A DNA stretch of 64,000 bases from Azospirillum endophyticum (GTDB lineage: Bacteria; Pseudomonadota; Alphaproteobacteria; Azospirillales; Azospirillaceae), in NCBI RefSeq assembly GCF_016595245.1, contig NZ_JAENHM010000063.1:85335-149334 (forward strand). Direction: 5' to 3'. Position numbers and translations under genes: made by a program. Under the pieces are notes generated by a model, which saw nothing but the letters and a program-made list of their open reading frames with translations, was not told the origin of the DNA and searched no databases. Every line of letters starts with the position of its first letter. Within the stretch, counting starts at the first letter, position 1. Of this stretch, positions 8,059-16,447 are shown in pieces.

Positions 8059-8815
8059 GCTGCTGCCTCGCCTTGCGTTGGAGGAACTGGTCACGCGCCG
8101 CGGCCGTCTCTTCGCGGTTCAGGTAATCATGCATGTCGCCGAGCGTGCGCGCTTCAAGCTCCTCGTCGGTCATCCCCGGCGCATCGGTGAAGGTCCGTTT
8201 GATCGCCGAGAACAACCGCCTGTCCTTGAGGCGAAGCGTCTCGGCGACGGCACGGGTCCGGTCCTGCAAATCGGTGAAACCGACGACGTCATCGACGAGG
8301 CCCATCGCCTTCGCCTCCTGCGCCGAAACAAGCTCCCCGGAATAGAGGAGACGCTCGGCAGCCCGGCGCCCGAGGCGCTCCATCGCCTGCCGCATGCCCT
8401 TCGCGGCGGGAAGCAGCCCATGATTGATTTCGGGAAAGCCGAACCTCGCGCTCTCGCTCGCCACGACATGATCCGCAAACAGAACCAGTTCCAGCGCCCC
8501 GCCCACCGCATAGCCGTTGACGGCGCACAGCAGCGGGCAGCGATAGCCTTCGAGCGCGACAAGCAGCCGGTGGAAGGCGCGCATGCGTGGGATCGCGGCG
8601 TCCGCTCTGGCGGTGATTTCGCGAATGTCGCCACCGGCACTGAAGAAGCGCTCACCGGCGCCGGTCAGGATCACTGCCGGCGGATCGGCCTCTTCGCCGA
8701 ACCGGGCGAGATCGTCCGCCAGCGCCTGGATCAGATCGAAGGAAAGCGCGTTGGCGGGCGGCCTGTCCATGGTCAGCCGGACCAGCGTCGTGGATAAACG
8801 ATCCATCCTCAGCAT
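8051..8815 (-). CDS. enoyl-CoA hydratase/isomerase (crotonase) family protein
   Basis: 254 residues from the ATG at 8813-8815, which has AAAGGA about 8 nt upstream. The open frame continues further upstream but reads as non-family sequence. Oxyanion-hole elements are RFFSAGGDI (about 56-64) and NGYAVGGALELVLFAD (about 100-115), and the active-site helix region reads FGFPEINHGLLPAAKG. The C-terminus is a usual crotonase trimerisation tail. It lies 11 nt below the second acyl-CoA synthetase gene and overlaps the creatininase start, so the three genes are translationally linked. It is distinct from the crotonase at 5099-5887, so two different CoA-thioester steps are likely. Confidence 0.85.
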   Translation of the reverse strand: MLRMDRLSTTLVRLTMDRPPANALSFDLIQALADDLARFGEEADPPAVILTGAGERFFSAGGDIREITARADAAIPRMRAFHRLLVALEGYRCPLLCAVNGYAVGGALELVLFADHVVASESARFGFPEINHGLLPAAKGMRQAMERLGRRAAERLLYSGELVSAQEAKAMGLVDDVVGFTDLQDRTRAVAETLRLKDRRLFSAIKRTFTDAPGMTDEELEARTLGDMHDYLNREETAAARDQFLQRKARQQHG

Positions 8816-8826
8816 TTTGTATCCTT

Positions 8827-10503
8827 TCAGGTCGCGCGGGGCTCCGTGGCGGCCGATCCCTCGGCTTGGGCGGATCCGAACCGGGCGCGCAGGGTCTTCT
8901 TGTCGATTTTCCCGACACTCGTTCTCGGCAGCTCGCTGACGGCGATGAAGCGGTCGAGTTTCGCATATCGCGTGATCGCACCGCCCTCGATCGCCGCCTC
9001 GATCGGCCTGTTCAGCGTTCCCAGGGTCACGGTCGCACCGGGGGCGGCGACGATCACGGCCAGGGGCCGTTCGCCCCAATGGTCATCGGGCACGGCGACG
9101 ACGGCCGCTTCGTCGACACCGTCGGCGGTCGCGACGATGCCCTCCAACTGGATCGAATCGATCCATTCCCCGCCGCTCTTGATGACGTCCTTGAGGCGGT
9201 CGCAGATCGTCACGTTGCCGTTCCCGTCGATCGTCGCGATATCCTGGGTGTGGAGCCATCCGCCGCGCCACAGGGCCTTCGACCCCTGCTCGTCGCCGAC
9301 ATAGCAGGGGGTGAGCCAGGGAGCGCGCACCACCAATTCCCCGCGCGACCGTCCATCCTTGGGAAGCGGGTTCATGTCCTCGTCGACGATCCGCGCCTCG
9401 ACCAGCGGGATGGGCACCCCTGCCCTGGTCAGCAGATGGCTTTCGTCCGCGGCCCCCGGTTCCGATCCGGGCGAGCGGCGGGTTACCGTGAGGATCGGCG
9501 CGGTTTCGGACATCCCGTAGGCACCGATGATTTCCATGCCGCGGCGCCGGGCCTCCTCGAACAGCACCGGGGTAAGGCTCGAACCGCCGACCACCATCAT
9601 CCAGCCGGACAGGTCCGTTCCGGTGCGGTCTGCCGCGGCGATTACCATCTGCAGAACGGTCGGGACACCATGCGAATAGGTGACGCGATGCTCGGTGCGC
9701 AGCCTGCAGATCATGTCGGCGTCATAGCGCCCCGGATAGACCTGCTTCAGCCCCAGCATCGTCGCGATATAGGGCATGCCCCAGGCGTGGACGTGAAACA
9801 TCGGCGTGAGCGGCATGTACACGTCGTCGACACCGAATCCACGATGGCGCGTATCGCCGGAATGACCGCACAGGGCCAAGGTGTGGAGAACCAGTTGCCG
9901 GTGGCTGAAGCAGACCCCCTTCGGATTCCCCGTCGTCCCGGTCGTGAAGAAGGTCGTCGCGATCGCGTTCTCGTCGAAATCCTTGAAATCGAAATCGGGA
10001 TCGGCGGCTGCGATCAACGGCTCGTAGTCCCCGGCTGCCCATGCGGGCGCCGGCTCGCCGGTCCCGTCCATGATCGCGATGATCGCCTTCAGACCGGGGA
10101 CGGCTTGCCGGATCTCGTCCAGAAAAGGAAAGAAGTCGCGGTGGATTAGGAGGAGGCCGGGCTTCGTCTTGACGAGCGTGTAGAGCAGCTGGTCGATCGG
10201 CAGGCGGACGTTGACCGTCTGCAGCACCGCGCCCATCATGGGAATGGAGAAATACGCTTCAAGGTAGCGATGGCTGTCCCAGTCCATCACCGAGATCGTC
10301 ATCCCTTCTTCCGCGCCCAGCGAGGACAGCAGCGAGGACAGCCGTCCGACGCGTTGCACGAACTCCCGGTAGGTGAACCGATACTGGTCGCGGTACACGA
10401 TCTCCTGATCGGCCGAGGTGGTCAGGGCCCGGTCCAGAAGGTGGCGAATCGTCAAAGGGTACCGGTAAGCCTCGTCGGTTGCTTTTGCGAAGCGCAAGGG
10501 CAT
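8827..10503 (-). CDS. AMP-forming acyl-CoA synthetase (medium-chain/AlkK-like)
   Basis: 558 residues. It has the AMP-binding loop FTTGTTGNPKG (residues 186-196), the substrate-pocket motif PMFHVHAWGMPY, GAYGMSETAP, GGWLHTQDIATID, and a C-terminal TSVGKIDKKTLR with the adenylation lysine. The HVHAWG signature and the length place it with medium-chain or alkanoate-CoA ligases rather than with the long-chain enzyme at 3187-5118. It is first in the 8.05-10.5 kb gene run, so the promoter should be in 10504-10868. The acid it activates is unknown. Confidence 0.87.
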   Translation of the reverse strand: MPLRFAKATDEAYRYPLTIRHLLDRALTTSADQEIVYRDQYRFTYREFVQRVGRLSSLLSSLGAEEGMTISVMDWDSHRYLEAYFSIPMMGAVLQTVNVRLPIDQLLYTLVKTKPGLLLIHRDFFPFLDEIRQAVPGLKAIIAIMDGTGEPAPAWAAGDYEPLIAAADPDFDFKDFDENAIATTFFTTGTTGNPKGVCFSHRQLVLHTLALCGHSGDTRHRGFGVDDVYMPLTPMFHVHAWGMPYIATMLGLKQVYPGRYDADMICRLRTEHRVTYSHGVPTVLQMVIAAADRTGTDLSGWMMVVGGSSLTPVLFEEARRRGMEIIGAYGMSETAPILTVTRRSPGSEPGAADESHLLTRAGVPIPLVEARIVDEDMNPLPKDGRSRGELVVRAPWLTPCYVGDEQGSKALWRGGWLHTQDIATIDGNGNVTICDRLKDVIKSGGEWIDSIQLEGIVATADGVDEAAVVAVPDDHWGERPLAVIVAAPGATVTLGTLNRPIEAAIEGGAITRYAKLDRFIAVSELPRTSVGKIDKKTLRARFGSAQAEGSAATEPRAT

Positions 10504-10868
10504 GTCTGCTCTCCATCATTGTCCAGTCGACCTCGCAGACCGGCCCGGTCTCCGCTGCGGGTCGGATCATCGCATCGCCGGCTGGCGGCCACCCGGGAGT
10601 CTCGGCATTGCGCCTGCGCTTGAGGATGGAACCGGCACGCGCCGATCCGCTTGCGGCAGGCAAGGATCGCCTGCCGATGCGAGGTTAGCGCGAGCGCTCC
10701 GGAGGTTTCTTCCGAAGGCTCCCCGCAAGCGCGCCGATGGCAGGATATTCTGGCGTGCCCGGCATTTTCGACGGCGATAGATGCCGGACTCTCCTGCGGC
10801 CGGGAGGCGCTTCGCCGTCCGGCCCGCCGGTTCGGCGGAGCTGCCGTCGACAGGACGAACGGATCGCC
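10504..10868. other. intergenic region between efflux operon and acyl-CoA cluster
   Basis: 365 bases between the end of the aaeA-type gene and the start of the acyl-CoA synthetase, both on the minus strand. The only structure I see is a hairpin with an 8-bp stem (CGGCAGGC / GCCTGCCG, 10654-10676, 7-nt loop). It lacks a T-run but could end the efflux transcript. The part near 10504 should hold the promoter of the 8.05-10.5 kb genes. No gene is supported here. Confidence 0.5.
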
Positions 10869-11753
10869 CTACAGCGCGCCGGCGGCGGTCGCGGGCTCGA
10901 CCGCGACGGTCGCCGTCATGCCCGCCGCCAGTTCGACGCCGGGCGGGACCCGGTCGATGTGGATGCGCACCGGGATACGCTGGGCGAGGCGGACCCAGCT
11001 GAAGGTCGGCTCGACATTCGGCAGGCCGAGGTGACCGGGAGTTCCGTTGCTGTCCTCGATGCCCCGGCCGATGCTTTCGACATGGCCGGAAAGCGGCTCG
11101 TCGAAGCCCATCAGCATGACCCGTGCCGGGCTGCCGACACGGATCCGCCGCAGCTTCGTTTCCTCGAAATAGCTGGTGATCCAGAAGCTGGTCGCATCGA
11201 GGATGGCGATCCTCGTCACGCCGGCCGTGGCATAGTCGCCGGGCCGCAGCCGCAGATTGGTGACATACCCGTCGACCGGCGCCCGGACCGTCGCCTGTGC
11301 GAGATTGAGTTTGGCGAGATCGAGCGCAGCCACCGCAGCGTCATAGCTTGCCGCTGCCTGTGCGGCGGCGCCGGCCGTCTGTTGCAGATCCTCCTGCGAA
11401 ATGACCTCGCGGAGTTGGCTTCGCCGCCGGGCCGCCGCTTGGCGAACCAGCATGTCCTGGCGTCTGGCTTCGGCATCGGCCTGTGCGGACGCCACGGCGA
11501 GCGAAAACCGCTTGGCGTCGATCGCATAGAGGATGTCGCCACGATGCACATACTGATTGTCGGCAACCGACACGCTGCCCACGGTCCCGGACACCTCCGG
11601 CGCGATCTGTACGACCTCCGCGCTCACCCGGGCATCGCGCGTCCACGGCGTCTGCTCCTGGTGCGTCCAAACCTGCAGCGCCACGAGAGCGGCAACCGTG
11701 CCGAAGCAAAGGGTCAGGGCATAGCGCCCGAGCAGGGACAGCACAGGTTTCAT
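10869..11753 (-). CDS. aaeA: HlyD-family periplasmic adaptor subunit (AaeA-like)
   Basis: 294 residues, the size of AaeA/EmrA-type adaptors that bridge an inner-membrane efflux protein to the outer membrane. One N-terminal membrane anchor (about residues 8-27) is followed by RDARVSAEVVQIAPEVSGTV, a half-lipoyl motif. A coiled hairpin rich in Ala, Gln and Arg comes next, then the second lipoyl half AQATVRAPVDGYVTNLRLRPGDY and the barrel segment FWITSYFEETKLRRIRVG. Its start overlaps the DUF1656 stop as ATGA. With the DUF1656 and FUSC genes it forms an AaeXAB-like unit, known in Escherichia coli to export aromatic carboxylic acids; the substrate here is inferred only by analogy. Confidence 0.85.
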   Translation of the reverse strand: MKPVLSLLGRYALTLCFGTVAALVALQVWTHQEQTPWTRDARVSAEVVQIAPEVSGTVGSVSVADNQYVHRGDILYAIDAKRFSLAVASAQADAEARRQDMLVRQAAARRRSQLREVISQEDLQQTAGAAAQAAASYDAAVAALDLAKLNLAQATVRAPVDGYVTNLRLRPGDYATAGVTRIAILDATSFWITSYFEETKLRRIRVGSPARVMLMGFDEPLSGHVESIGRGIEDSNGTPGHLGLPNVEPTFSWVRLAQRIPVRIHIDRVPPGVELAAGMTATVAVEPATAAGAL

Positions 11754-11965
11754 TGGAATGTTCCGCTGGATGGCAGAGCCTGCAGGAGCAGGCCGTAGAG
11801 GAGGGCGAAGGTGGCCAGTTCGACGAGCGGCCGGCTGGCGGTCAGGCGGAAGAAACCCGTGGCCGCGAAAAGGCGGACCACCGCGACGGTGCCGGCAAGT
11901 GCAGCGAGGGCGAGCACCAGCGGACCGGGGAGAAAAACGCCTCCGATGTCGAGATCGAGGATCAT
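11750..11965 (-). CDS. DUF1656 domain-containing small membrane protein (AaeX-like)
   Basis: 71 residues from the ATG at 11963-11965, which overlaps the FUSC stop as ATGA; a TTG five codons upstream is less likely. It starts DLDIGGVFLPGPLV, the typical DUF1656 opening, and has two hydrophobic segments (about residues 14-33 and 48-64). It sits between the FUSC permease and the HlyD adaptor, the standard position for this family in aromatic-acid efflux operons. Its precise role is not known. Confidence 0.85.
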   Translation of the reverse strand: MILDLDIGGVFLPGPLVLALAALAGTVAVVRLFAATGFFRLTASRPLVELATFALLYGLLLQALPSSGTFQ

Positions 11966-14130
11966 CGGTCGGTCTCCCAAGTCAGTGCGCGGCCCGGGTC
12001 CAGGGCGAACCGGAGGTCGATGAGCAAATCGAGCAGCCGAACCCGGTCCGCGGTCGAGCTTTCGGCGATCCGCGCCATCAAGGTGTCGATGCGCCGATGC
12101 AGAGCGACGGCATCGGAAGGTTCCGCCCGGTATCCGGGGCCGAAGTGCCGCGCGATGGCGGTGAGAAGCTCGAGCCCGTCGTTGCCGATCCGGCCGTCCT
12201 CGCCAGCACCGCCCTTGGCATCGACCTGCCGGATCGCCTGATGAAGCCGACCGGCGGCATGCCCGACACGAAGGTGGTGCAAGGTGTCGTCAAGCACATC
12301 CGGATGGGATGTCCCGGACAACCGGAGCCTGGGGAGCAGAAGCGCCGTCCGGTCGATCATGAGACTTGTCCAATGCGCCTCGTCGGGTCCGCCGCCCAGG
12401 GCCCGCCGCCTGACATCCCGCCGGTTCAGCCGAAGCAGCCGGCCGATCGCCGCATCGACCGGGATCGTCTGGAACAGGCTCATGCTCACGACCGCGAACC
12501 CCGTCGCCGCAAACAGCGCGACGACGCTGTTGAGCGACCCGGCGAAGTCGCCGGCATAGGTGGCGCCCAGCCCCGAGAGGATCGGGATCGTCAGGGTGAT
12601 GCCGAGCGCCATGAACGTCGTCGGGGGCCGCGCCTGCAGGGAACCGGCGACCAGGAAGGCCGGTGCGAGCACCGCGACGAGGCCGGCGAAATCCCCCACG
12701 CGGGGAAGGATGACGAAGCTGTAGACCAGACTGACCGCCACCCCGACGACCGAGCCGGCCATGTATTTGACGACATTCGGCGCTGGCGTGTCGACATTGC
12801 CGAACAGGGCGCAGCAGACGCCCAGGATCGAGACGGCCATCCCGCCCTCCGGCCAGGCCGACCAGATCCAGAACGCACAGCCGATGACGATGCCGGCGGC
12901 CGCGCCCAGCGCGGCCCGGGCCGCCATCCAGGGATCGCGGTGATAGACATAGCCCGTCGCACGCCCGGATCGGAGATGCGATGCGGCGTCCGGCGGCCGG
13001 GCGGCGGCGCGTGCGAGGTTCCGTTCGAGCCGGTCGCATTCGTGAAGCAGGCCAATGGTCTCGGCGAGGTGACCGGCGAGGTTGGCCGCGAGCCGGTCGC
13101 CGGCCGTCGCGGCCTGCGCGGCGATGCGTGTCCGCACCGTCCGGGCGTGGTCGAGCAGCCGGACCGCACCGGCGTCCCGCCCGGCCGCATCGGCGTCGGC
13201 GGCGGCAGAGAGCCAACGCTCCACTCCATCCAGCAGCGCGGCCAATTCCTCGGGCACGGGATGGCCTCCGGCGCGGAGGGCATGGATGCGGTCCTCGACC
13301 TCCGTCGCCAGCGGAAGCAGTCGCGCAAGCCGGTCATGGATCAGCTGCAGCGTTTCACGGCTCGGCGTCACCGGGACCGGATCGTATGGCAGATGGCCGG
13401 CCAGCCCTTGCAGGGCGAGAAGATCCCCCGCGAGCCGGTCGCGGTCGCGGCGGGTTTCCTGCCCCGAGCTTCCGCGGAGCGCATCGCCCGCCAGCCGGCG
13501 GGCGTCCCGCAGCGTTGCCGACAGCTTGGCGGTGAACTGGCCGGTCATGCGCTTGGGCAGGACGAAGCGATGCACCAGGACGGCGCAGAGGATCCCGATG
13601 GAGATCTCCTGCACCCGCACCGACGCCGTATCGAAGATGGCGGCGGGATTGAACACGCCGGGGAAGCCGATCAGGCTGGCGGTGTAGCCGGACAGGACGA
13701 AGGCATAGGCCCGCGCGGTGCGGTCGAGCAGCGAGAGGTAGAGGCACAGGCCGATCCAGCAGGCGAGGACCACGCTGCAGACGATCGGTTCGTTCACGAA
13801 AGCGGGGATGATCGCCACGGTCGCCACGGCACCGACGACTGTCCCCACGAAGCGATAGACGCCGCGGCTGAGCGACGCGCCGGCCGAGTTTTGCGAAACG
13901 ATGTAGACGGTGACGATGGCCCAGGAGGGTTTCGGCACTCCTGCGCGCAACGCGATGTAGTAGGCCAGCATCGCCGCGGCGAAGCTCTTCGCCGAGAAGA
14001 GCAGCGCGTCCACATCCGCCCGCAGCACCGGCATCCGGGACGGCAACGACCACGCGCGCCCGAGTGCCGCGATCCGGATGGCGATCCCGGCGACGGCGAA
14101 AAGCCGGTTCGAAGGAGGTTCGGTTCTCAT
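11962..14130 (-). CDS. aaeB: FUSC family inner-membrane efflux protein (AaeB-like)
   Basis: 722 residues. It has two clusters of transmembrane segments, about residues 40-185 and 410-560, separated by a soluble region, the layout of fusaric-acid-resistance/AaeB permeases. Recognisable stretches include PSWAIVTVYIVSQNSAGASL and RFVGTVVGAVATVAIIPAF. I chose the ATG at 14128-14130; a TTG nine codons upstream is the alternative, and neither has a strong ribosome site. It is first of the three-gene operon and divergent from the AraC regulator at 14228. Export of small aromatic or other weak acids is inferred from the family. Confidence 0.85.
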   Translation of the reverse strand: MRTEPPSNRLFAVAGIAIRIAALGRAWSLPSRMPVLRADVDALLFSAKSFAAAMLAYYIALRAGVPKPSWAIVTVYIVSQNSAGASLSRGVYRFVGTVVGAVATVAIIPAFVNEPIVCSVVLACWIGLCLYLSLLDRTARAYAFVLSGYTASLIGFPGVFNPAAIFDTASVRVQEISIGILCAVLVHRFVLPKRMTGQFTAKLSATLRDARRLAGDALRGSSGQETRRDRDRLAGDLLALQGLAGHLPYDPVPVTPSRETLQLIHDRLARLLPLATEVEDRIHALRAGGHPVPEELAALLDGVERWLSAAADADAAGRDAGAVRLLDHARTVRTRIAAQAATAGDRLAANLAGHLAETIGLLHECDRLERNLARAAARPPDAASHLRSGRATGYVYHRDPWMAARAALGAAAGIVIGCAFWIWSAWPEGGMAVSILGVCCALFGNVDTPAPNVVKYMAGSVVGVAVSLVYSFVILPRVGDFAGLVAVLAPAFLVAGSLQARPPTTFMALGITLTIPILSGLGATYAGDFAGSLNSVVALFAATGFAVVSMSLFQTIPVDAAIGRLLRLNRRDVRRRALGGGPDEAHWTSLMIDRTALLLPRLRLSGTSHPDVLDDTLHHLRVGHAAGRLHQAIRQVDAKGGAGEDGRIGNDGLELLTAIARHFGPGYRAEPSDAVALHRRIDTLMARIAESSTADRVRLLDLLIDLRFALDPGRALTWETDR

Positions 14131-14166
14131 GCCCGGGAGTATCGGCGCATTGCGCAACCGGATAAA

Positions 14167-14193
14167 TTAGGTATCCTGTCAAAAAATCCCTAA
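14167..14193. promoter_or_regulatory. possible operator between efflux operon and AraC regulator
   Basis: In the 97-nt divergent gap the pentamers TTAGG (14167-14171) and CCTAA (14189-14193) form a perfect inverted pair centred on 14180. Flanking A/T-rich bases partly extend the symmetry. The spacing of two helical turns would suit a dimeric regulator, and the adjacent AraC protein is the natural candidate. The evidence is weak because the arms are short. Confidence 0.25.
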
Positions 14194-14227
14194 ATCACGC
14201 CAAATTCGAGTGTGGCCAGAGTCGATC

Positions 14228-15043
14228 ATGCCGAAACCCATCTCCGCGTCACGGTCGGCCGTTTCCGTCTTCGATCCCGATCTCGACGACCGGCCTGCGG
14301 TCGCGCGCCTGCTCGACTTCACGGAATACAAGGCGGAAGTGCCGGTGCATGCGCATCGAAGAGGACAGCTGATCCTGGCGCTGCATGGCGCCGTCACCTG
14401 CACCGCGGGCGACGAGATCTGGATCGTGCCGCCCGACTGCGGAGTCTGGATTCCGGGTTCCATGCCGCACAGCGTCAGAGCCACCGCGAACGCCCGGCTC
14501 AGCTACCTGTTCGTTGAGCCGGGAGCCGCGAGCCTGCCCGACGTCTGCTGCACCCTGTCGATCTCGCCCCTGGTGCGGGAACTGGTCAACCGGCTGACCG
14601 GCGAGGTTTCGGACTATCTGGCGGACAGCCATGCCGCCCGTCTTGCCCGGGTGACGCTGGACGAGCTGGCCGGGATGCCGCGTGAACACTTCAACCTGCC
14701 CATCTCCAGCGATCCGAAGATCCGGGCGATCGCCGACGCCCTGACGATCGAACCGTCCGACCGGAGCACGTTGGCGGACTGGGCGAAGCGCGTCGCGATG
14801 AGCGAGAGATCGCTGGCCCGTTTGATGATCCGCGAGACGGGGCTGACCTTCGGGCGCTGGCGGCAGCAGTTGCACCTCGTCGTTGCGCTTCGCGAACTGG
14901 CCAGCGGGGCTGCGGTACAGACCGTGGCGGACAAGCTGGGCTATGAGTCGGTCAACGCCTTCATCACGATGTTCAAGAAAGCTCTGGGAAGCACGCCGGC
15001 ACAATATTTCACGCAACGCAGGGCGAAGCCGTCACAGCCTTGA
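14228..15043 (+). CDS. AraC family transcriptional regulator
   Basis: 271 residues from ATG 14228; a GTG six codons earlier is possible. The N-terminal part is a cupin-like sensor (YKAEVPVHAHRRGQLILALH, then PPDCGVWIPGSMPHSV), as in AraC proteins that sense small aromatic or acidic effectors. The C-terminal 100 residues hold the double helix-turn-helix: LADWAKRVAMSERSLARL, then AVQTVADKLGYESVNAFITM and FKKALGSTPAQYF. It is divergent from the aae-like operon across 97 nt and is the probable regulator of it. The E. coli aae operon uses a LysR regulator instead, so this is a different control arrangement. Confidence 0.87.
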   Translation: MPKPISASRSAVSVFDPDLDDRPAVARLLDFTEYKAEVPVHAHRRGQLILALHGAVTCTAGDEIWIVPPDCGVWIPGSMPHSVRATANARLSYLFVEPGAASLPDVCCTLSISPLVRELVNRLTGEVSDYLADSHAARLARVTLDELAGMPREHFNLPISSDPKIRAIADALTIEPSDRSTLADWAKRVAMSERSLARLMIRETGLTFGRWRQQLHLVVALRELASGAAVQTVADKLGYESVNAFITMFKKALGSTPAQYFTQRRAKPSQP

Positions 15044-15236
15044 ACGGAGAAGGACGCAACAGGCTTTTCGGTGCGGTTTTCAGGATGCAGTGAACGGTTT
15101 GCGAGCAGCCGATCTGCCTGGGACAAGGCGGGCGTGGACGAAACTGGCGGCCGGGAGCGTCATCCCTACGCCACCGGACCCGCCGCTTCCCGACGCCCGA
15201 CGCCCGCCGCGGAAGGCGAACGTCGGGGCGATGACC

Positions 15237-16025
15237 TCAGACAGTCCGCACGGTGCCGCCGTCGATGATGAACTCGGCGCCGTGGATCGCGGCGGCGCGA
15301 TCCGAGGCCAGATAGGCAATCAGATCGGCGACCTCATCGGGCTCGGCCGCACGCCCGATCGGGATCCCGCCCAGGGCATCGAGGACAACCTGCCGCGCTT
15401 CCTCGATCGTGCCGCCATGGGCGGCCTGCAGACGCTCGAGAAAGTCGACGGACGACTCCGTCATGATCCAGCCGGGAGAGACGGCGTTGACCCGCACGCC
15501 CTTCGGTCCCAGTTCCTTGGAGATCGACTTGCTGTAGGTCCGGAGCGCGGCCTTTGCGGCGGCGTAGCCAGTGGTCGATTCGGGAAGCGGCAGGATCGAT
15601 TGGATGGACGTGATATGCACGATCGCGCCGGCACCCCGTTCCATCATCTGCGGGGCCAGGAGGCGATCAAGGCGGACGCTGGCCAAAAGGTTGAGGTTCA
15701 GCTCGGCGAGCCAGTGATCTTCCGTCAGGGCAAGAAAGCCGCCGGCAGGCGAGGCCGAGCCGCCGATCACATGAGCGAGGATGTCGATGCCACCCATACG
15801 CTCGAGCGCCGCCTTGGCCAAGGTTGCCCCGCCCTCGGCTGTCGTCAGGTCTGCCTGGACGAATTCGACGCCGTCGATCGGCCGTGGAGTTCCGCGGGCG
15901 GCGGTGATCACCCGGGCGCCGCCGGCCAGGAAGCGATCGACGGTAGCGCGGCCCAAGCCCTTGGTGCCGCCGCTGACGAGCACCCGTTTTCCGGCGAACT
16001 CGGTTGGATCAGCCTTGATGCTCAT
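15237..16025 (-). CDS. SDR family oxidoreductase
   Basis: 262 residues, classical short-chain dehydrogenase. It has the cofactor motif VSGGTKGLG (TGxxxGxG type) near residue 17, and a segment HVIGGSASP in the usual NNAG position. The catalytic Ser precedes TGYAAAKAAL, which carries the YxxxK pair, and the tail FIIDGGTVRTV is typical. The Asn-Asn-Ala-Gly motif is thus replaced by His-Val-Ile-Gly-Gly, seen in several SDR subfamilies. It overlaps the NTF2-like gene by ATGA and ends convergent with the AraC gene. The pair is probably under the divergent LysR regulator; the substrate is unknown. Confidence 0.87.
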   Translation of the reverse strand: MSIKADPTEFAGKRVLVSGGTKGLGRATVDRFLAGGARVITAARGTPRPIDGVEFVQADLTTAEGGATLAKAALERMGGIDILAHVIGGSASPAGGFLALTEDHWLAELNLNLLASVRLDRLLAPQMMERGAGAIVHITSIQSILPLPESTTGYAAAKAALRTYSKSISKELGPKGVRVNAVSPGWIMTESSVDFLERLQAAHGGTIEEARQVVLDALGGIPIGRAAEPDEVADLIAYLASDRAAAIHGAEFIIDGGTVRTV

Positions 16026-16351
16026 GCCGTGATCTCCAAGGCCTTGATCGCGTCGTGTTCGATCGTGAAGCGATAGGTGAATCGGATGGGGCTGCCCTTG
16101 AAGTCGCCATGGGCAGGGCCTTCGGCCACGACTTGGCCGTTCTCGCCGCGAACGGTGTCCGGCGTGAAGATGGCCTTGACCGCAATCACCTCGTCCTCAA
16201 ACAAGGTTCGCAGCGCGGCATGGCCCTCGTGACGTTTTCCGTTGTCGAAGAGGACCGCGTCGGCGGCAAAAGGCTTCAACATGCCGTCCACATCGAGTTG
16301 TGCATTGGCCTCGACATAGTCGGCTATGGGTTTGGGCAGTTCGATCGACAT
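16022..16351 (-). CDS. nuclear transport factor 2 (SnoaL-like) family protein
   Basis: 109 residues, the usual size of a single SnoaL/NTF2-like cone fold. It shows the characteristic YVEANAQLDVDGMLKPFAAD opening, then the HEGHAALRTLFED segment. A C-terminal beta portion reads FTYRFTIEHDAIKALEI. Members include isomerases, dehydratases and non-catalytic binding proteins, so no reaction is assigned. It precedes the SDR gene with an ATGA overlap, and together they form a two-gene unit divergent from the LysR gene across 96 nt. Confidence 0.8.
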   Translation of the reverse strand: MSIELPKPIADYVEANAQLDVDGMLKPFAADAVLFDNGKRHEGHAALRTLFEDEVIAVKAIFTPDTVRGENGQVVAEGPAHGDFKGSPIRFTYRFTIEHDAIKALEITA

Positions 16352-16447
16352 CGCTCGGCTCCTTGACGTGACAAGGTTGATTTAGAGCCAAACATCAATC
16401 ACGATAATCGGGCCAAACCGGCATGGGGCATCGCGAAAAGCGGGACA

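Noticed and set aside
11758..14193. An 811-codon plus-strand open frame opposite the FUSC gene
   Set aside because: It has repetitive Arg/Gly/Pro-rich composition without motifs, while the minus-strand frame shows membrane segments and FUSC family stretches.
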